From: Terriglobia bacterium
GTDB taxonomy: Bacteria > Acidobacteriota > Terriglobia > Acidiferrales > UBA7541
Length of the DNA stretch: 64,000 bases
Assembly (NCBI GenBank): GCA_020073485.1
Contig: JAIQFB010000013.1
Coordinates: 62,001 to 126,000, forward strand
Reading direction: 5' to 3'
The notes under the pieces were generated by a model, which was given only the letters and a program-made list of their open reading frames with translations, ran no database searches and was not told the origin of the DNA. The position numbers and the translations under genes are program-made. Position 1 is the stretch's first letter, and each line of letters opens with the position of its first letter. Shown piece by piece: positions 7,288-16,138 of the stretch.

Positions 7288-8055
7288 ATGACCAGAGCAT
7301 TCGCGCGGCTTGGCAATACAACTTCGCTCAAGTCCGGGATTCATCCATTTCCGGGACAACCCGTCCACAATCTCATCCTGGGCGGCTTGCCTAGACGGGA
7401 ACGCGAAGCGGTAGCCGCCAAGCTGCAGTTTATCGAATTTCCAACCCATTGTGTGCTGAACGAAATCGCCGGACCGATTCGCTACGGCTACTTCATCGAC
7501 AGTGGCCTGGCGTCCATTTTGAACGTAACGTCGGAGGGAAAGAGCGTGGAAGTCGGGCTCACGGGCAAGGAAGGCTTTGTCGGCCTGCCGCTGATCGTTG
7601 GGTTCGATACCAGTCCGACCCGCGCGGTGACCCAGATTGCCGGGACGGCATTCCGTGTAAGCGCGAGGGACTTGAAGAGCCTGTTTCGCGATTGCCCGCA
7701 ATTGCTGAAATTGCTGCACCGCTATTCCCAGGAATTCGCCTTGCAGATCACGCAGGTTGCCGCCTGCAACCGGCTGCATCGCGTGGACCAGCGTCTGGCG
7801 CGGTGGTTCCTGATGAGCCAGGACCGCCTGGGCGGCTCGAGCTTCCTGCTGACGCAGGAATTTCTTTCGCACATGCTGGGCACGCGGCGCGCCAGCGTCA
7901 CGACGGCCGCCGGCGTCCTGCATAAGGCCGGGTTCATCACATACCGACGCGGCAAAGTGACCATCGAAGACCGCGCCGGGCTGGAAAAGGCCGCCTGCGG
8001 ATGCTACGCGTCCCTCACGCGGCAGTTGAAACAATGGCGCGGCAAGCCGCGCTAG
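7288..8055 (+). CDS. Crp/Fnr-family transcriptional regulator
   Basis: A 255-residue protein with an N-terminal cyclic-nucleotide-binding-like beta barrel (LQFIEFPTHCVLNEIAGPIRY onward, then GKSVEVGLTGKEGFVGL) and a C-terminal Crp-type helix-turn-helix (LTQEFLSHMLGTRRASVTTA, with recognition-helix RRASVT). It lacks the N-terminal cysteine cluster of Fnr, so it is not an oxygen sensor of that type; the ligand is unknown. The start at 7288 is preferred because AAGGA lies five bases upstream; the frame is open 17 codons further. It is divergent from the S24 repressor and followed by a strong hairpin. Confidence 0.85.
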   Translation: MTRAFARLGNTTSLKSGIHPFPGQPVHNLILGGLPRREREAVAAKLQFIEFPTHCVLNEIAGPIRYGYFIDSGLASILNVTSEGKSVEVGLTGKEGFVGLPLIVGFDTSPTRAVTQIAGTAFRVSARDLKSLFRDCPQLLKLLHRYSQEFALQITQVAACNRLHRVDQRLARWFLMSQDRLGGSSFLLTQEFLSHMLGTRRASVTTAAGVLHKAGFITYRRGKVTIEDRAGLEKAACGCYASLTRQLKQWRGKPR

Positions 8056-8064
8056 TTCCGTTTT

Positions 8065-8110
8065 CCCGTTCCGGGGAAGGCGCCGCCGTGGCGGCCTGCT
8101 CCGGAACGGG
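8065..8110 (+). terminator. Strong hairpin after regulator gene
   Basis: CCCGTTCCGG (8065-8074) pairs with CCGGAACGGG (8101-8110), with an inner GCCGCC/GGCGGC stem. It begins ten bases after the stop codon at 8055. No T run follows, so it may be an mRNA 3'-end stabiliser or a Rho-assisted stop rather than a classical terminator. Confidence 0.5.
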
Positions 8111-8319
8111 CGAGGCCGCCGGCGTCAGCCATCATTATCTGCTATCTTCCATCTTATAGTAATTATGGTATTGTCATATAAACAATATGTGATATCCTGA
8201 GGTCACGAAACATGACTGTGACGGAATTCGCGATGGGGCATGAGCTGCGTCATATCGTGGTTTTATCAAATCTAACATATTGACTAGGGTATAGGCATGC
8301 TAGCAGCGGGAGAGGACAA
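8111..8319. promoter_or_regulatory. AT-rich upstream region of paralog B
   Basis: This stretch is markedly AT-rich compared with its surroundings (8135-8200 and 8255-8290). It holds the imperfect inverted repeats TCATAT/ATATGTGA around 8176-8195 and GTCAC/GTGAC around 8204-8222, plausible protein-binding sites. No copy of the AGTGTACGNNACCGTAC operator is present. I could not define a convincing -35/-10 pair. Confidence 0.35.
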
Positions 8320-8505
8320 ATGTCGAGCCGAGCGGCGGTTGCGGATTCAAAGGAAACCCCGATGGAGCACATCTTCTATAAGGTCACCGGAAGGAGGATG
8401 ACTGCACGGGAGAAGGCCCTGTTCCATTTGAATGGCGACAGCAAACCTTCTCCGCGAAACGGCTCCCGTACAGCCGGCTCGCACAGGAATACTCAGCGAA
8501 ATTGA
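8320..8505 (+). CDS. Small conserved-looking protein, paralog B
   Basis: A 61-residue protein beginning at an ATG with GGAGAGG five bases upstream. Its middle (ETPMEHIFYKVTGRRMTARE, then FHL and KPSPRNG) aligns without gaps to the protein at 5878, while the N-terminal ten and C-terminal fifteen residues differ. That pattern, core conserved and ends free, is what purifying selection would leave. Function unknown. It sits alone between the Crp-type regulator and the thiolase gene, after an AT-rich regulatory-looking region. Confidence 0.65.
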   Translation: MSSRAAVADSKETPMEHIFYKVTGRRMTAREKALFHLNGDSKPSPRNGSRTAGSHRNTQRN

Positions 8506-8592
8506 CCGGGTATCGGCCCTCGCCTATACTCCTTGCAGGAAGCGCCACACGGCCGTGAGGCGCTCTCCCCGAATTGTATTCCGGAGACCACG

Positions 8593-9771
8593 ATGGTCCA
8601 GGCTGTTATCCTCAGCGCCGTTCGCACACCGATCGGAAAATTCCAGGGCGGACTGGCGCCTCTATCCGCTCCGCAATTGGGCGCGAAAGCGGTGGCCGAA
8701 GCCGTGCGCCGCGCCGGTATCGATCCGCATGCCGTGGACGAAATCATCATGGGCAACGTGCTGCAGGCCGGGCTGGGCCAGAATCCGGCGCGACAGGCAG
8801 GTTTAGGGGGCGGGCTCGGCATGCACGTCGCGGCCTTGACCATCAACAAAGTCTGCGGCTCGGGCCTTAAGGCCGTGGGACTGGCGGCGCAGAGCGTGCT
8901 GTTGGGCGAGGCGGAAATCGTGGTGGCGGGCGGAATGGAGTCAATGTCGAACGCGCCGTACCTGTTGCCGGGCGCACGCACCGGCTACCGCTTCGGCAAC
9001 GCGGAAGTCGTGGACTCGATGGTGCACGACGGCCTGTGGGATGCGTACAACGATTTCCACATGGGCATCACCGCCGAACTCGTCGCCGAAAAATACGGCA
9101 TCACCCGCCAGGAGCAGGATCAATTTGCACTCGAAAGCCACCAGCGCGCCGTGCGCGCACGGAAATCCTGCTTCATCGAATCGCAGATTGTGCCCGTCGA
9201 AATCCCGCAGAAGAAAGGCGAGCCCGTCGTCATCAAGTATGACGAATCGCCGCGCGAGGACGCCTCGCTCGAAGCGCTCGCGAAATTGAAGCCTGCGTTT
9301 AAGAAGGATGGCACAGTCACGGCGGGAAATGCTCCGGGAACTAACGACGGGGCGGTGGCGGTGGTGGTCACCAGCGAGGGTAACGCCGCGCGACTGGGGA
9401 AAACGCCGATGGCGCGCATCGTCGCGCAATCGGTGAGCGGCGTCGATCCCAAATGGATCATGGAGGCGCCCGTCTTCGCGGTCGAAAAGCTGCTTGAAAA
9501 AACTGGCTGGGACCGCGATCAGATTGATCTGTACGAATTGAACGAAGCCTTTGCCGCCGCGGCGATTGCCGTGACGCGCAAGCTGCGGCTCGACCCCGCA
9601 AAAGTGAACGTAAATGGCGGTGCGGTCGCCCTCGGCCATCCCATCGGCGCCTCCGGCGCGCGGATTCTTACCACGCTGTTGTACGAAATGCAGCGCCGCA
9701 ACGTGCATCGCGGAATTGCCGCGCTGTGCCTGGGCGGCGGCAACGCCGTGGCGCTGGCTGTTGAGCGGTAG
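8593..9771 (+). CDS. Acetyl-CoA acetyltransferase (thiolase II type)
   Basis: A 392-residue thiolase, the usual length. The acyl-accepting cysteine is in NKVCGSG (Cys88), the catalytic histidine in [16 protein letters not shown] and the second cysteine in CLGGGNA near the C-terminus. It condenses two acetyl-CoA to acetoacetyl-CoA or cleaves 3-ketoacyl-CoA in the cytoplasm. Start 8593 follows CCGGAGA. The 3-hydroxyacyl-CoA dehydrogenase 2 kb downstream on the same strand could act on its product, suggesting a short-chain acyl-CoA pathway, though unrelated genes and a minus-strand gene lie between. Confidence 0.93.
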   Translation: MVQAVILSAVRTPIGKFQGGLAPLSAPQLGAKAVAEAVRRAGIDPHAVDEIIMGNVLQAGLGQNPARQAGLGGGLGMHVAALTINKVCGSGLKAVGLAAQSVLLGEAEIVVAGGMESMSNAPYLLPGARTGYRFGNAEVVDSMVHDGLWDAYNDFHMGITAELVAEKYGITRQEQDQFALESHQRAVRARKSCFIESQIVPVEIPQKKGEPVVIKYDESPREDASLEALAKLKPAFKKDGTVTAGNAPGTNDGAVAVVVTSEGNAARLGKTPMARIVAQSVSGVDPKWIMEAPVFAVEKLLEKTGWDRDQIDLYELNEAFAAAAIAVTRKLRLDPAKVNVNGGAVALGHPIGASGARILTTLLYEMQRRNVHRGIAALCLGGGNAVALAVER

Positions 9772-9784
9772 GCTTCCACCAGGG

Positions 9785-9853
9785 CAGGGTTCAGCCTGTC
9801 TGGTTTTAATTTTGCAGATTCAAAAAAGAGAGACAGGCTGAAGCCTGTCCCGC
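9785..9853. repeat. Palindromic repeat family 2, copy 1
   Basis: TTCAGCCTGTC and GACAGGCTGAAGCCTGTCC lie in inverted orientation about 30 bases apart. The second arm is itself a small palindrome (ACAGGCTgaAGCCTGT). Other copies are at 13356-13432 and 53299-53376. All are between genes. Confidence 0.8.
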
Positions 9854-9933
9854 TGTCGCTTTACAAAGGCATCCCGTTTTTGCAATGAAATGTTAAATTC
9901 AGGGCCTGCCGGGGACATTCCCCTACTACATCC

Positions 9934-10452
9934 ATGACCGACGACTCTCTTGCACTCCTGTGGCGCGGCTGTGATCCCGCGAAATTCACGGCGCTGCAAG
10001 CGGCCTTGCGCGACGAGGAAATCCGTTTCTGGCACACGCAGGTCTACGATCCCGCGGGCGGCTTTCTTTCTTCGCGGCCGTACTATCTGGAGGCGGTTCC
10101 CGGTTTTGAAATTCGTGTGCGGGCCTCGGACTTCGAACGCGCGAGTAGCGCTTTGACCTGGGTCGAGAGCAAAGCCAAGGATGCGGAAATCTCCAGCGGT
10201 TCCTCCGCGCTTCACGACGATTCTCTCGATTCCAAATTGAGTCTGCCCTACGATTGGGACCCGCAGGAAGCGACTTCCGAAGTCTGGAGTGGAGAAGAAG
10301 AGTCCATGGGCGAATACCTGGCCAGCGCCCTGCGCGAAAACGGCCTTCCCAGCCGCATTCCCGATGAACCGGGGCACCGCGCGCGGCTCTGCGTGCGCCC
10401 CGGGGATGCACGCAGAGCCCGGGAGATTGTCCGCCAGATTACGGGCGAGTAA
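9934..10452 (+). CDS. Hypothetical protein, two-module, paralog of 11113 product
   Basis: A 172-residue acidic cytoplasmic protein without signal peptide. The C-terminal ~60 residues (SEVWSGEEESMGEYLASALR, then a segment ending in RREIVRQ-like ARRAREIVRQITGE) align with the C-terminal part of the protein at 11113 (VEVWNGDKEEFADTLTACLR, RAREIVREV). The N-terminal part (ALLWRGCDPAKFTALQAALR) looks like a diverged copy of the same module, and this copy lacks the zinc ribbon of the paralog. The modules recall DUF2007-like putative signalling domains, but I am not sure. Its 3' end overlaps the leftward DNA-repair gene by 14 bases. Confidence 0.7.
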   Translation: MTDDSLALLWRGCDPAKFTALQAALRDEEIRFWHTQVYDPAGGFLSSRPYYLEAVPGFEIRVRASDFERASSALTWVESKAKDAEISSGSSALHDDSLDSKLSLPYDWDPQEATSEVWSGEEESMGEYLASALRENGLPSRIPDEPGHRARLCVRPGDARRAREIVRQITGE

Positions 10453-11032
10453 TTTCCCAAAATGTTCTTTGTAATTTTGGAAGCGAGGGCGGTTCGAGCG
10501 TTACTCCCTCGAGGGCCAGAATTCTTGCCTTTGTGAGCCTTCCCCCGGGCGCTGAAAAACCTCCCGCTTTGCCGCCCGCGGCCAGGACCCGGTGGCAGGG
10601 AATAATCAGCGGGATGGGATTCCGACCGAGCGCTTGTCCCACAGCCCGGGCCGCCGCGGGCTGTTTCAATAATTTTGCAATCTCTCCGTAAGTCCGCGTC
10701 TCTCCCGCTGGAATATCGCGCGCCGCTTCGTAGACTCTCCGCGCGAATGAGCCGGCGTCCTCGAGGTCCAAAGGGACGTCGCGAAAATCCTGCGGTTTGC
10801 CTTCGAGGTGCAGGCGCACTCGTTTCATCACGACGTCAATCATCGCGGGAGGTTTTGCAGGCTGGTATGCACCGCAAACACGCTCCATCCTGATCTGTGT
10901 CAATTTCTCGGAAGACTCCGGCAGTTGAAAGAACGCCACAGCGGGCAGGGAAGAGGAATCCCCGTTTTCGGTCCAGGCAATTCCGCACGAACCCAGCGTG
11001 GTTTCAAACAGGCAGTAGGGGGCGCGCTTCAT
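10439..11032 (-). CDS. ogt: Methylated-DNA--[protein]-cysteine S-methyltransferase
   Basis: A 197-residue suicide DNA-repair protein that takes alkyl groups from O6-alkylguanine onto its own cysteine. The active-site motif IPCHRV is present (Cys146), preceded by the DNA-binding segment ARAVGQALGRNPIP and followed by the GGFSAPGG...K loop. It lacks the Ada N-terminal domain, as in Ogt. No strong ribosome site is visible at 11032. It lies convergent with the gene ending at 10452, between two paralogous unknown genes. Confidence 0.92.
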   Translation of the reverse strand: MKRAPYCLFETTLGSCGIAWTENGDSSSLPAVAFFQLPESSEKLTQIRMERVCGAYQPAKPPAMIDVVMKRVRLHLEGKPQDFRDVPLDLEDAGSFARRVYEAARDIPAGETRTYGEIAKLLKQPAAARAVGQALGRNPIPLIIPCHRVLAAGGKAGGFSAPGGRLTKARILALEGVTLEPPSLPKLQRTFWEITRP

Positions 11033-11112
11033 ATTCAGAACTCAGAGCGGCATTGTACTTTGCCGGAGTTTCTCCTTCAACCTGCCTCGAACTGCGGTAG
11101 AATCCCGGTCCC

Positions 11113-11751
11113 ATGTTCTGCCCGAGCTGCAAATGCGAATACATTCGCGGCGTGACGCAATGCGCCGATTGCGGTGTTCCTCTTGTCGACACGCTGGAAT
11201 CACCGGAAGCAACTCCCGCCGAAGATGTCCGAATAGTTGCAATTTGGAAGGGTAAGGGTCCCGCCGAATTCGAAAGAACCCAAGAAGCGCTCGAAGGCGC
11301 CGGCGTGCCATTCACTGTTCATGATGCCAAGAGCTCCTTTAGTCTTGTTTCAACCGACCCAACCATGGAAATTTGGGTTTCCGAGAGGGATCAAGAGAGG
11401 GCAAGAAAGGTTGTTCTCGATTTGGAGGGGCGCATATATCCCGACGAATTGACGCCGGAAGAAATCGAATCCCTCGAGCTTCCGGAATCCGATGAACCGG
11501 ACAGCGGCGATCAAACCAGCGAGCCGGAGAATCTGCCGGAGAATTGGTACGAAGACGAGCCTGTCGTCGAAGTTTGGAATGGCGATAAGGAAGAGTTCGC
11601 CGATACGTTGACGGCCTGCCTGAGGGAAATCGGGATCACATCGCACAAGCTTTCCGAGGCAGGCCAATGCCGCCTTGTGGTGCGTCCGGAACAGGAGACC
11701 CGTGCCAGGGAAATTGTCCGCGAGGTGGTCGAGGCAAGTCCACCGGAATAG
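11113..11751 (+). CDS. Zinc-ribbon protein with two repeated modules
   Basis: A 212-residue protein. The N-terminus is a zinc ribbon with CPSC at residues 3-6 and CADC about 14 residues later. Two related modules follow, one beginning VRIVAIWKGKGPAEFERTQE and one beginning VVEVWNGDKEEFADTLTACL, joined by an acidic linker. The second module matches the protein at 9934. This looks like a duplicated small alpha/beta domain with a metal-binding head; function unknown. The dehydrogenase gene follows 88 bases later on the same strand, so co-transcription is possible. Confidence 0.75.
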   Translation: MFCPSCKCEYIRGVTQCADCGVPLVDTLESPEATPAEDVRIVAIWKGKGPAEFERTQEALEGAGVPFTVHDAKSSFSLVSTDPTMEIWVSERDQERARKVVLDLEGRIYPDELTPEEIESLELPESDEPDSGDQTSEPENLPENWYEDEPVVEVWNGDKEEFADTLTACLREIGITSHKLSEAGQCRLVVRPEQETRAREIVREVVEASPPE

Positions 11752-11839
11752 CGGCGCTCGGTATCCGGCCTGCATAGGTGTTTCCTTTGCCTCCTTTACT
11801 TCCTATACTTCCTCAACATACTGCACCTCGGGAGAAACC

Positions 11840-12697
11840 ATGACCCTCGACACCATCTGTACCGTGGCCGTGCTCGGCGCAGGCACCATGGGCAACGGCA
11901 TCGCCCACGTGTTCGCGCGCTCGGGGTACGACGTGATCCTGCGCGACGTCGAGGCAGCCTTCCTTGACCGCGCCATGAGCGCCATCTCGAAAAATCTGGA
12001 CCGTGAAATCAAGAAGGGAAAAATCGCCGAGGGCGACAAGCCGGCAATTCTCGGGCGAATACACGCCACCACAGATTTTTCAGAAATCGCCCGCGCCGAT
12101 TTTGTAGTCGAAGCCGTGCCCGAGCGGCTGGATCTCAAGATGTCCGTCTTGCGCGAAGCCGATCAGTTGCTGCGCCCGGAAGCTATCGTGGCGTCCAATA
12201 CCTCGTCGATTTCCGTGACCACGCTGGCCGCCGCCACCACGCGCCCCGACCGTTTCATCGGCATGCACTTCATGAATCCGGTGCCGGTGATGGAATTGGT
12301 CGAAGTGATCCGCGCGCTGCAAACCAGCGACGACACATTTCGCGCCACGATGGCTCTGTGCGAGCGGCTCGCCAAGAAACCCGTGGCCGTGAACGACGCC
12401 CCGGGCTTTGTCTCCAACCGCGTCCTGATGCCCATGATCAATGAAGCCGCCTTCGCCGTGATGGAAGGCGTCGCCACCGCCGAAGCGGTCGACGCCATCT
12501 TGAAACTCGGCATGAGTCACCCCATGGGCCCGCTGGAACTCGCCGATTTCATTGGCCTGGACGTGTGCGTCAATATTCTCGACGTGCTGCACACGGGTTT
12601 CGGCGATTCCAAATACCGCGCGTGTCCCCTACTGCGAAAGATGGTGGCGGCGGGATGGCTGGGGCGCAAGAGCGGGCGCGGCTTTTACACGTATTGA
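11840..12697 (+). CDS. 3-hydroxybutyryl-CoA (3-hydroxyacyl-CoA) dehydrogenase
   Basis: A 285-residue NAD-dependent dehydrogenase. It has the Rossmann motif VLGAGTMGNGIAHVFA at the N-terminus, the segment SNTSSISVTTLA, the catalytic histidine in GMHFMNPVPVMELVE and the C-terminal helical domain (NRVLMPMINEAAFAVMEG, GMSHPMGPLELADFIGLD). Length matches stand-alone Hbd/PaaH enzymes rather than FadB fusions. It interconverts 3-hydroxyacyl- and 3-ketoacyl-CoA. Start 11840 is set by CGGGAG six bases upstream; the frame is open 55 codons further but without homologous sequence. Confidence 0.93.
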   Translation: MTLDTICTVAVLGAGTMGNGIAHVFARSGYDVILRDVEAAFLDRAMSAISKNLDREIKKGKIAEGDKPAILGRIHATTDFSEIARADFVVEAVPERLDLKMSVLREADQLLRPEAIVASNTSSISVTTLAAATTRPDRFIGMHFMNPVPVMELVEVIRALQTSDDTFRATMALCERLAKKPVAVNDAPGFVSNRVLMPMINEAAFAVMEGVATAEAVDAILKLGMSHPMGPLELADFIGLDVCVNILDVLHTGFGDSKYRACPLLRKMVAAGWLGRKSGRGFYTY

Positions 12698-12799
12698 AGG
12701 GAAGCCAGCGAGAAAAAATTATCGCTCCCGCCGGATGCGGTATAGAATACGAACCATCTCGTGCGGTCAAATCGGAATTTCCAGTCGATGGAGAGTGCC

Positions 12800-13354
12800 A
12801 TGAAGACATTATGGATGGGTGCCGCGATTCTGTGCGCCGCGTTGATCGGACTTCCTCGCCCGGCTCACGCCCAATCGGCGCAAGCCCTGCCCATTCCCGG
12901 CGTTGAGGCGGCCATTGATTTCCCCGGCGAAAACGAAGTGCCCGATGTAAACATGGTCTACAAGGTGGCCTTCGATATCGGCAAGTCCTCTCCAAAGATC
13001 GACGAAGTGAATCCAGGCCTGCTCAAGATCGCCGAATATTACAACACCCTGGCCAAACATGGCGTCCCGGCCGATCACAGAAAGTTCGTCGTGGTATTTC
13101 ACCAGAAAGGATCCGAGTTCGCTCTGATCAATTCGGTCTACAAGGCGCGCAACGACGGCCACGACAATCCCAACATTGCCTTGATCCAGAGCATGAAGAA
13201 AGCCGGGGTCGATTTCCGCGTATGCGGCCAGGGCGTATTGGGAATGAAGGTCGAGCAGTCGGCCATTATGCCCGAGGTACAAGTGGATCTGTGGGCCATG
13301 GTGACGCTGATGAACTTTTCGATGAAGGGATACACGCGGGTGAGCATGGGGTAA
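12800..13354 (+). CDS. Secreted DsrE-like protein
   Basis: A 184-residue protein with a clear signal peptide (MKTLWMGAAILCAALIGLPR, then PAHAQ cleavage-like end). The mature part has the DsrE/DsrF-like fold pattern: VYKVAFDIG, KFVVVFHQKGSEFALI, and a single conserved-type cysteine in FRVCGQG. Periplasmic DsrE-family proteins are common but mostly uncharacterised; sulfur relay is possible but unproven. Start 12800 has GGAGAG five bases upstream; ATGs at 12761 and 12788 would bury the signal peptide. A repeat follows immediately. Confidence 0.75.
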   Translation: MKTLWMGAAILCAALIGLPRPAHAQSAQALPIPGVEAAIDFPGENEVPDVNMVYKVAFDIGKSSPKIDEVNPGLLKIAEYYNTLAKHGVPADHRKFVVVFHQKGSEFALINSVYKARNDGHDNPNIALIQSMKKAGVDFRVCGQGVLGMKVEQSAIMPEVQVDLWAMVTLMNFSMKGYTRVSMG

Positions 13355-13355
13355 G

Positions 13356-13432
13356 TAGGACAGGCTTCAACCTGTCGGATTCGAGTTGGCATCGAGGAAA
13401 ATCAGAAGAGACAGGCAGAAGCCTGTCCTGCC
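13356..13432. repeat. Palindromic repeat family 2, copy 2
   Basis: TAGGACAGGCTTCAACCTGTCGG at the left and GACAGGCAGAAGCCTGTCC at the right form the same two-hairpin layout as copies at 9785-9853 and 53299-53376. It starts one base after the upstream stop codon. Confidence 0.8.
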
Positions 13433-13592
13433 AAGAGTCGAAAATAGTATTTGCTTTTTCTTCGCCTTGTGGTATCTTGCCTCCCGAAATGAACACGCGC
13501 CGTCCAGGACGGTTTATAGTAGACTCCGCGGAGCAGTTTCGCGTCCCCCGCAGAGTCACGAGACGTGACAACTCAGTTTTCGAGGTGCACAG

Positions 13593-14705
13593 ATGACAGA
13601 CGAAAAAGCAAAAATGCTGGAAGCGGCGATTGCGCAGATCGAAAAGCAGCACGGCAAGGGCGCCATCATGCGCCTGGGCAACCGCGACGTGCTCGTGCCG
13701 GTCAGCGTGATCCCCACGGGGGCGCTATCCATTGATGCGGCTCTGGGCGTCGGCGGCGTGCCGCGCGGCCGCGTGATTGAAATTTACGGCCCGGAATCGG
13801 GCGGCAAGACCACGCTCACGCTGCACATCATTGCCGAAGCGCAAAAAATGGGCGGTCAGGCGGCGTTCATCGACGCCGAACACGCGCTGGATCCGATCTA
13901 CGCGCGCAAGCTGGGCGTGGACGTGGACAATCTTCTGGTGTCGCAGCCGGATAACGGCGAGCAGGCCCTGGAAATTGCCGAGGCCCTGATCCGTTCCAAC
14001 GGCGTGGACATTATCGTGGTGGACTCGGTGGCCGCGCTGGTGCCGCGCGCTGAACTCGAGGGCGACATGGGCGATCCGCAGATGGGCTTGCAGGCGCGCT
14101 TGATGTCGCAGGCGCTCAGGAAGCTCACCGCCATCGTATCCAAGTCCCGCACCTGCCTGATTTTTATCAACCAGATCCGCGAAAAAATCGGCGTGATGTT
14201 CGGCAACCCCGAAACTACCACTGGCGGCCGTGCGCTGAAGTTCTATTCCTCGATCCGCCTGGACATTCGCCGCATTCAGTCCATCAAGGAAGGCGACCGC
14301 GTGATCGGTTCGCGCACCCGCGCCAAAGTCGTCAAGAACAAGGTGGCCGCGCCGTTCCGCGAGGCCGAATTCGACATTCTTTACGGCGAAGGCGTTTCGC
14401 GCGAGGGTGACCTGATCGACCTGGGCGTGGAGCACGGCATCCTGGAAAAATCCGGCACCTGGATTTCCTTCGGCACCGAACGGCTCGGCCAGGGGCGCGA
14501 AAACGCCCGCGTGTTCCTGAAAGAACACACCGACATCCGCGGTAAGCTCGAAAACACGCTGCGGAAGAAGATGGGTATTCCGCTGCCCAACGCGGCGAAT
14601 GCCGCTCCTGCTCCCGCGTCCGCAACGCCTTCGGCCGAAAAACCTGCCGTCCAGGCGGCGGCTGCGGCGGCCAGTTCCGCGGGGAAACCGCGGCCCACGC
14701 GATAG
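13593..14705 (+). CDS. recA: Recombinase RecA
   Basis: A 370-residue RecA. The Walker A motif GPESGGKT is at residues 66-73, followed by the standard core ([19 protein letters not shown], the L2-type segment [32 protein letters not shown]). The tail is rich in Ala and Pro. It catalyses strand exchange and activates LexA cleavage. The start has GAGGTG five bases upstream. A weak promoter candidate is TTGCTT (13451) with TATCTT (13473), giving a long leader; a TATAGT also occurs at 13515. I found no recognisable LexA box by eye. A hairpin follows the stop. Confidence 0.97.
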   Translation: MTDEKAKMLEAAIAQIEKQHGKGAIMRLGNRDVLVPVSVIPTGALSIDAALGVGGVPRGRVIEIYGPESGGKTTLTLHIIAEAQKMGGQAAFIDAEHALDPIYARKLGVDVDNLLVSQPDNGEQALEIAEALIRSNGVDIIVVDSVAALVPRAELEGDMGDPQMGLQARLMSQALRKLTAIVSKSRTCLIFINQIREKIGVMFGNPETTTGGRALKFYSSIRLDIRRIQSIKEGDRVIGSRTRAKVVKNKVAAPFREAEFDILYGEGVSREGDLIDLGVEHGILEKSGTWISFGTERLGQGRENARVFLKEHTDIRGKLENTLRKKMGIPLPNAANAAPAPASATPSAEKPAVQAAAAAASSAGKPRPTR

Positions 14706-14733
14706 TTCAAGGTAATTAAAGTCATCCGGATTT

Positions 14734-14761
14734 CGCTGCCCGGCATCTCCGCCGGGCAGCG
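14734..14761 (+). terminator. Hairpin terminator after recA
   Basis: CGCTGCCCGGC (14734-14744) pairs perfectly with GCCGGGCAGCG (14751-14761) around a six-base loop. Only a short GGTTTTG follows, so the T tract is weak, but position 29 bases after the stop codon fits a terminator. Confidence 0.65.
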
Positions 14762-15025
14762 GAACTGGTTTTGAAACATCCCCTCTTTAGTTGTGTTTCC
14801 TCTTGAACCAGATTCCTACCTGTGGCACAGTCTGTTCCCCGCCACGGCGCCGTTACGTGGCGTGTTTTCAGTCTAGTACGAAAGTACTGCAAACGGCCCG
14901 TTGCGTGATAGTACCTAATAGCGGAGATTGACTATTGCCTTCGAGCAAGAATGTTTCCTAAAATGAGTCTCTTAGCTCGATGCGCGTAATGGGAGCGCGA
15001 AAGCGGTCCGGAACGGAACTTTGAA
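14762..15025. other. Intergenic region with short hairpins
   Basis: No coding frame. Three small inverted repeats follow each other: GCCACG/CGTGGC (14841-14861), AGTAC-GAAA-GTACT (14875-14888, a GAAA tetraloop) and an imperfect GCAAACGG/CCCGTTGC near 14890-14905. They may form a structured leader for the transpeptidase gene. TTGACT occurs at 14928 but I see no -10 at proper spacing. Confidence 0.4.
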
Positions 15026-16138
15026 ATGAATTCCAGCCCGAATTATTTGCGGAATATTGCCTTGATTCTTTGCTTCCTCACGACGGGGAGCTTATCCGCA
15101 TTTCCGGCCGGCAAGCCGCGGCCCGCGCTTCGCACCACGGTTCGGCACCATACGGTTTCGCGCTATAACGACGCCTCCATTCTTGCCGCTTCCTTGAAAG
15201 ACGATATCACCACGTATGACGACCCGGCCGTGAGGGCCGCTGCGATCGCAGCGATGGGGCGCTACAACGGCTCGGTGGTCGCCATCGATCCATCGAGCGG
15301 GCGCATTCTTTCCGTGGTGAATCAGAAGCTCGCGTTTGGCTCCGGCTTCATTCCGTGCTCGACGATCAAGCCCGTCATTGCCGTGGCTGCTTTGCAGGAA
15401 GGCGTCGTGACCCGCGACACCATGATCCGTGTTGCGGCCCGCAAATATTTGAATCTGACCGAAGCCCTGGCGCACTCCAACAACGCGTTTTTTGAGGAAC
15501 TCGGCCGCCGCATGGGATTTGATACGGTTTCACATTACGGCCGCCTGTTGGGATTGGGCGAGTTGGCCGGATACCAGATTCCCGAGGAGCATCCGGGAGG
15601 ATTTCCTTCGGCGCCGCCGGCCAATGGCGGAGTGGCGCGCATGTCGAGCTTCGGCGAAGGCATCCAGATGACGCCCCTGCAGCTGGGTGCGCTGGCCAGC
15701 AGCATCGCCAACGGCGGAACGCTCTATTATCTGCAATATCCCCGGACTCCCGAAGAGCAGACGAATTTCACGCCGCGCGTGAAGCGCAACCTCAACATCG
15801 AAGCGTTGCTGCCCGAAGTTCGCGACGGCATGCTCGCCGCCGTGCTCTACGGCACCGCCCGATTGAGCTATATTTCCGAAGACGAGCAGGCTGCCGGCAA
15901 GACCGGTACGTGCTCGGAGGACGGTTCGCGGCTGGGCTGGTTTGTTTCCTACGCGGATCAAACGCACCCGAAGATCGTTCTGGTCATTCTGATGCGCGGC
16001 CACAGCAGTGCCATCAAGGGTCCCATGGCCGCCGGGGTCGCCGGGCGCATCTACCGCAAGCTGAACGACGAGAATTATTTCGGCACGCGCAGCGCGGAAG
16101 TTCGCACACCCTCCGGGGCAATCGGTTCGCGGCAGTAG
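15026..16138 (+). CDS. Stand-alone penicillin-binding transpeptidase
   Basis: A 370-residue exported protein with a signal sequence (ALILCFLTTGSLSAFPA) and a penicillin-binding transpeptidase domain only. The active-site motifs are all present: S-T-I-K at 112-115, S-N-N at 151-153 and K-T-G-T at 292-295. It should crosslink peptidoglycan in the periplasm, or act as a serine beta-lactamase or sensor relative. No transglycosylase or dimerisation domain precedes it, so it is shorter than typical high-molecular-weight PBPs. An M23 peptidase gene follows on the same strand. Confidence 0.85.
   Translation: MNSSPNYLRNIALILCFLTTGSLSAFPAGKPRPALRTTVRHHTVSRYNDASILAASLKDDITTYDDPAVRAAAIAAMGRYNGSVVAIDPSSGRILSVVNQKLAFGSGFIPCSTIKPVIAVAALQEGVVTRDTMIRVAARKYLNLTEALAHSNNAFFEELGRRMGFDTVSHYGRLLGLGELAGYQIPEEHPGGFPSAPPANGGVARMSSFGEGIQMTPLQLGALASSIANGGTLYYLQYPRTPEEQTNFTPRVKRNLNIEALLPEVRDGMLAAVLYGTARLSYISEDEQAAGKTGTCSEDGSRLGWFVSYADQTHPKIVLVILMRGHSSAIKGPMAAGVAGRIYRKLNDENYFGTRSAEVRTPSGAIGSRQ

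Noticed and set aside
8170-8225. Crp-type binding site before small protein B
   Set aside because: Inverted repeats exist, but half-site order and spacing do not match TGTGA-N6-TCACA.
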